A program made the translations under genes and the position numbers. A stretch of DNA of 8,220 nt, taken from an uncultured Rhodospirillaceae bacterium (GTDB taxonomy: Bacteria; Pseudomonadota; Alphaproteobacteria; Rhodospirillales; Casp-alpha2). Location of the stretch: assembly GCA_913048145.1 (NCBI GenBank), contig CAJWVP010000121.1, positions 1 through 8,220 of the forward strand, in the 5' to 3' direction. The stretch's first letter is position 1. Every line of letters begins with the position of its first letter. Under the pieces are notes generated by a model, which was not told the DNA's origin, made no database searches, and saw only the letters and a program-made list of their open reading frames with translations. Shown in pieces: positions 6,006 through 8,220 of the stretch.

Positions 6006-7145
6006 TGCTAAAACGTCGGCGCTGATATCGTCGATACTATGTAGCCCGCAGAGACCCATAGCAGTGTCGATCTCCTTCGCGTAGATATCCAACATATGCC
6101 GAACACCCGCTTCCCCCGCCACTGAGACGCCCCATAATTGTGGCCGCCCAAGCAGGCATGCCGACGCACCCAAGGCTCGAGCGATGACCACGTCCGTGCC
6201 GCGCCGCACACCACCGTCTAAGAGAACGGGTACGCGTCCAGCCACCTGACGAACAACTCCTGGCAGGGCCTCCAGCGATGAGATGGCACCGTCCAACTGC
6301 CGCCCACCGTGGTTGGAGACGACCAGGCCGTCGACGCCGTTTTGGACGGCGGCCTCCGCCTCGTCGGGGCTGAGAATACCCTTAATGATCAACGGCTTCT
6401 TTGTCATACCCCTGATCCAATCCACATCATCCCAAGTAAGCCCCGGGTCAAGTAGATAGGCCATGCGCGCGGCTAACTGCTTAATGTCTTCCTTTTTTCC
6501 CGGCCGAACGTAGTTGCCAAAAGTGATCCTGCTGAGTTCGCCGCGCATTCGCCAAAACCATTTGTACTTGCTCAGCATGGCTGCGTATTGGCTGGGCGAA
6601 AATTTTGGAGGAATGGTGAACCCGTTGGCCAGATCGCGCTCGCGCTTACCCAATACCTGGTTGTCGATTGTGAGCACGATGGCATCGTAGTCGGCGGCCT
6701 CAGCCCTGCGAACCAGTTCCTGAGTGAAGTCCCTATCGCGATAGAGGAAAACCTGCATCCAGCGCGGATGAGCACGCGTCTCCGCTAGCGCCTCCAATGT
6801 ACAGACGGACCCATGGCTCAAACAAAACCCCGTCCCAGCCGCTGCCGCGGCCCTGGCCGTGGCCTGTTCACCGTTAGGCCAAAACAAACCTGAGAGCCCC
6901 GTAGGGCCGATCATAACCGGCATTGATAGCTTATGACCAAACAGGTCGATCGACAGGTCACGTTTAGCGGCACCGTTCATGGGCTTGGGTAGCAACCAAT
7001 AATCATCAAAGGCGCTCTCGTTGCGCTGGCGGGTCCGTTCGTCCTCGGCGGCGCCGTCGGCGAAATCGAAAATGGGTTGCGGCAGTTCGGCCTGGGCAAG
7101 CCGGCGCATGGTTTCCACGTTATAAGACTTATTCTGCCACGACAT
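5988..7145 (-). CDS. FMN-dependent 2-hydroxy-acid dehydrogenase (L-lactate/glycolate/mandelate family)
   Basis: This 385-residue protein oxidises an L-2-hydroxy acid to the 2-oxo acid using FMN. By comparison with glycolate oxidase, the catalytic set is present: Tyr135 (QVFLYRDR), Asp161 (LTIDNQ), Arg168 (GKRERD), Lys255 (LIIKGI), His279 and Arg282 (SNHGGRQLDG), plus FMN phosphate-binding DGGVRRGTD (310-318) and GRP (333-335). At residue 28, in IFDFADGAAEDE, a Phe replaces the Tyr (Tyr24 in glycolate oxidase) that contacts the substrate carboxylate. The variable loop (about 177-225) is basic and aromatic (KYKWFWRMRG), as in members that attach to the inner membrane and feed the respiratory chain; this is inference. 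ATG 7145 fits the family N-terminus and has a weak TAGG upstream; ATG 7190 (400 residues) lies inside a palindrome and has no ribosome site. The exact substrate is unknown. It is divergent from the RraA gene. Confidence 0.92.
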   Translation of the reverse strand: MSWQNKSYNVETMRRLAQAELPQPIFDFADGAAEDERTRQRNESAFDDYWLLPKPMNGAAKRDLSIDLFGHKLSMPVMIGPTGLSGLFWPNGEQATARAAAAAGTGFCLSHGSVCTLEALAETRAHPRWMQVFLYRDRDFTQELVRRAEAADYDAIVLTIDNQVLGKRERDLANGFTIPPKFSPSQYAAMLSKYKWFWRMRGELSRITFGNYVRPGKKEDIKQLAARMAYLLDPGLTWDDVDWIRGMTKKPLIIKGILSPDEAEAAVQNGVDGLVVSNHGGRQLDGAISSLEALPGVVRQVAGRVPVLLDGGVRRGTDVVIARALGASACLLGRPQLWGVSVAGEAGVRHMLDIYAKEIDTAMGLCGLHSIDDISADVLANPPGN

Positions 7146-7186
7146 GATTTTGCCTAAAAATGAGGTCGCCTTTCCCTTGAGCACCA

Positions 7187-7200
7187 ACATGCTAGCATGT
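7187..7200. promoter_or_regulatory. Perfect 14-bp palindrome, candidate operator shared by divergent genes
   Basis: ACATGCTAGCATGT is a perfect palindrome with no mismatches, in the 98-bp spacer between the FMN enzyme and RraA genes. Its centre is about 50 bases from each start codon, where a repressor or activator dimer could control both. A GntR- or LysR-type regulator is a common guess for such catabolic pairs, but no regulator gene is in the window. The upstream ATG option for the FMN enzyme falls inside this element, which argues for the downstream start. Confidence 0.5.
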
Positions 7201-7243
7201 CTGCCAACAGAGAAAAAACAATCCAGAGATTAAGGAGAGAGAG

Positions 7244-7933
7244 ATGATTGAAGACCCGCCTCTGATGACCATCCGTCGGAATTTCACTCGTCCCACCGCC
7301 GATCAGGTGGATGCTTTCCAGGGCGTGCCCTGCGGCTTCGTGGTTGATGCCATGCAGGGGCGTGGAGCGCTGGATTATCGGATCAAGCCGATCAGCAACG
7401 ACCATGCCGTCTTTGCCGGCGTCGCTGTCACATGCGACAACGGCCCTGCCGATAACCTGGCTGCATTCTGCGCCATTGAGGTAGCAGTACCCGGTGACGT
7501 AATACTATCTGCGGCCGATGGCTTTACAGAAACAGCCGTGAGTGGCGATCTAATGCTAGGCATGGCGCGAAACAAAGGTGTAGCCGCATTCGTTACCGAC
7601 GGCCTTGTCCGTGACATCGAAGGTATTATCGAGGTAGGAATGCCCTGCTTTGCCAAGGGTGTGACACCCAACTCTCCAGTCCGCAACGGCCCGGGCACGG
7701 TGGGCGCACCCATTGTCATAGGCGGCCGCGCCGCGCAGTCTGGTGATATTGTGGTCGGCGACATCAACGGCGTCGTCGTCGTGCCACACGCCATGATCAA
7801 CCATGTCCTAGATCAATTGGAAACGATTAAGGTCGCAGAAAAAGAAATGGACGCCAAAGTCAAGGCCGGCTTAACCACGCCTCCCTTCATCGAGCACTTC
7901 ATAAATTCAAAACAGTTGAAAGAGATCGACTGA
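7244..7933 (+). CDS. RraA-family protein (HMG/oxaloacetate aldolase or hydrolyase-like)
   Basis: The 229-residue protein belongs to the RraA/MenG fold, whose members include 4-hydroxy-4-methyl-2-oxoglutarate aldolases, oxaloacetate decarboxylases, hydrolyases and the RNase E inhibitor RraA. Visible features are the N-terminal VPCGFVVDAMQGRGALD (28-44), the core AVPGDVILSAADG (81-93), GDLMLGMARNKGVAAFVTDG (101-120) and RD at 123-124, which bind the metal-linked substrate in the aldolases. The acidic residue that normally follows at RDxxE is Gly127 here, with Glu126 just before it; together with FAKGVTPNSP (136-145) this recalls a side branch of the family rather than the classic aldolases. GDIVVGDINGVVVVPH (167-182) is the usual C-terminal core. 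A 45-residue charged helical tail follows. Start ATG 7244 has AAGGAG (7232-7237) six bases upstream; ATG 7265 is possible but has no such site. The activity is not settled; RNase E inhibition is least likely in this catabolic setting. Confidence 0.85.
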   Translation: MIEDPPLMTIRRNFTRPTADQVDAFQGVPCGFVVDAMQGRGALDYRIKPISNDHAVFAGVAVTCDNGPADNLAAFCAIEVAVPGDVILSAADGFTETAVSGDLMLGMARNKGVAAFVTDGLVRDIEGIIEVGMPCFAKGVTPNSPVRNGPGTVGAPIVIGGRAAQSGDIVVGDINGVVVVPHAMINHVLDQLETIKVAEKEMDAKVKAGLTTPPFIEHFINSKQLKEID

Positions 7934-7939
7934 CAGTTT

Positions 7940-7963
7940 CGTCACGGCGATGAAGCCATGACG
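7940..7963 (+). terminator. Weak stem-loop just after the RraA-family gene
   Basis: Arms 7940-7948 and 7955-7963 pair over nine positions with one mismatch and enclose a six-base loop. It begins seven bases after the stop codon, a typical terminator position, but no T run follows. It may only slow or reduce read-through into the amidase gene, or be chance. Confidence 0.25.
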
Positions 7964-8073
7964 CAGCTACGCGTTGCGCTTGGAGGATCGCCCCCTCTCC
8001 TGGCCGCACCCCACTATGATCTGCTATGGAATGGCAGCTAGATTCTTAACTCGAGTATTGCAGGAACCAACAA

Positions 8074-8220
8074 ATGAGTGACGCGTATGACCCCCGGACC
8101 TTCCAGGCACGCACCTTTTATGATGCCACAGAAGCCTTTGCCGACGGCTCGGACACGCCGCGGGCATACCTGGAGCGCTGCCTCGAAGTAATCGCACAGA
8201 AAGAACCCACTGTTCAGGCC
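8074..8220 (+). CDS. Amidase, N-terminal fragment (gene continues beyond window)
   Basis: Forty-nine codons are present before the right edge. The layout matches the N-terminus of amidase-signature enzymes: a short polar lead, a first helix (FYDATEAFADG), then TPRAYLERCLEVIAQKEPTVQA, which recalls the family pattern of a helix ending in I-x-x-x-E/N-x-x-x-x-A just before the conserved core. The Lys-cisSer-Ser catalytic residues would lie further on and cannot be checked. Such enzymes hydrolyse small amides; GatA (tRNA amidotransferase subunit) is less likely given the surroundings but not excluded. AGGAA (8062-8066) lies seven bases upstream of ATG 8074. The gap after the RraA-family gene is 140 bp, so co-transcription is possible but not clear. 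Confidence 0.72.
   Translation, partial: MSDAYDPRTFQARTFYDATEAFADGSDTPRAYLERCLEVIAQKEPTVQA

Noticed and set aside
7375..7804. Leftward frames opposite the RraA-family gene
   Set aside because: Antisense shadows of a clear family member; products are low-complexity Thr/Pro/Ala stretches or have no recognisable features.
1..8220. Search by eye for tRNA, rRNA, CRISPR, insertion sequences, toxin-antitoxin or phage genes
   Set aside because: No clover-leaf, repeat-spacer pattern, transposase motif or terminal repeats were seen.

Overview
The window looks like part of a chromosome from a proteobacterium, most likely an alphaproteobacterium. This rests on the moderately GC-rich coding sequence and on the gene families present: a covalent-flavin GcvT-type oxidoreductase, a YbfB/YjiJ MFS carrier, a type II haloacid-dehalogenase-like HAD protein, an FMN-dependent 2-hydroxy-acid dehydrogenase, an RraA-family protein and an amidase. 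That combination is common in metabolically versatile soil and marine alphaproteobacteria. The taxon is an inference; there is no rRNA or other marker here.

Layout, left to right. Positions 1-2125 (minus) hold 708 residues of a dimethylglycine/sarcosine dehydrogenase-like flavoprotein whose C-terminus lies beyond the left edge. A 311-bp divergent spacer with an AT-rich nested palindrome separates it from an MFS transporter (2437-3612, plus). The transporter converges, with 2 bp between stop codons, on a leftward block: a small two-helix membrane protein of unknown function (4543-4911), a decayed C-terminal piece of a D-aminoacyl-tRNA deacylase gene (4315-4542), and a HAD hydrolase (3615-4334). 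A 335-bp divergent spacer with a long imperfect inverted repeat leads to a GNAT acetyltransferase (5247-5780, plus). The FMN-dependent hydroxy-acid dehydrogenase (5988-7145, minus) and the RraA-family protein (7244-7933, plus) are transcribed away from each other across a 98-bp spacer with a perfect 14-bp palindrome. An amidase gene starts at 8074 and runs off the right edge.

How the genes may work together: oxidation of N-methylated amino acids (flavoprotein), oxidation of 2-hydroxy acids to 2-oxo acids (FMN enzyme), possible aldol cleavage or hydrolyase action (RraA family), and amide hydrolysis (amidase) would suit scavenging of small organic acids and amines, with the MFS protein as a possible carrier. 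No substrate can be read from the sequence. I see no mobile element, CRISPR array, tRNA, rRNA or defence system, and no convincing new multi-gene system. The points most worth a second look are the deacylase remnant, the palindromes in the three divergent spacers, and active-site substitutions in the FMN enzyme and the HAD protein.
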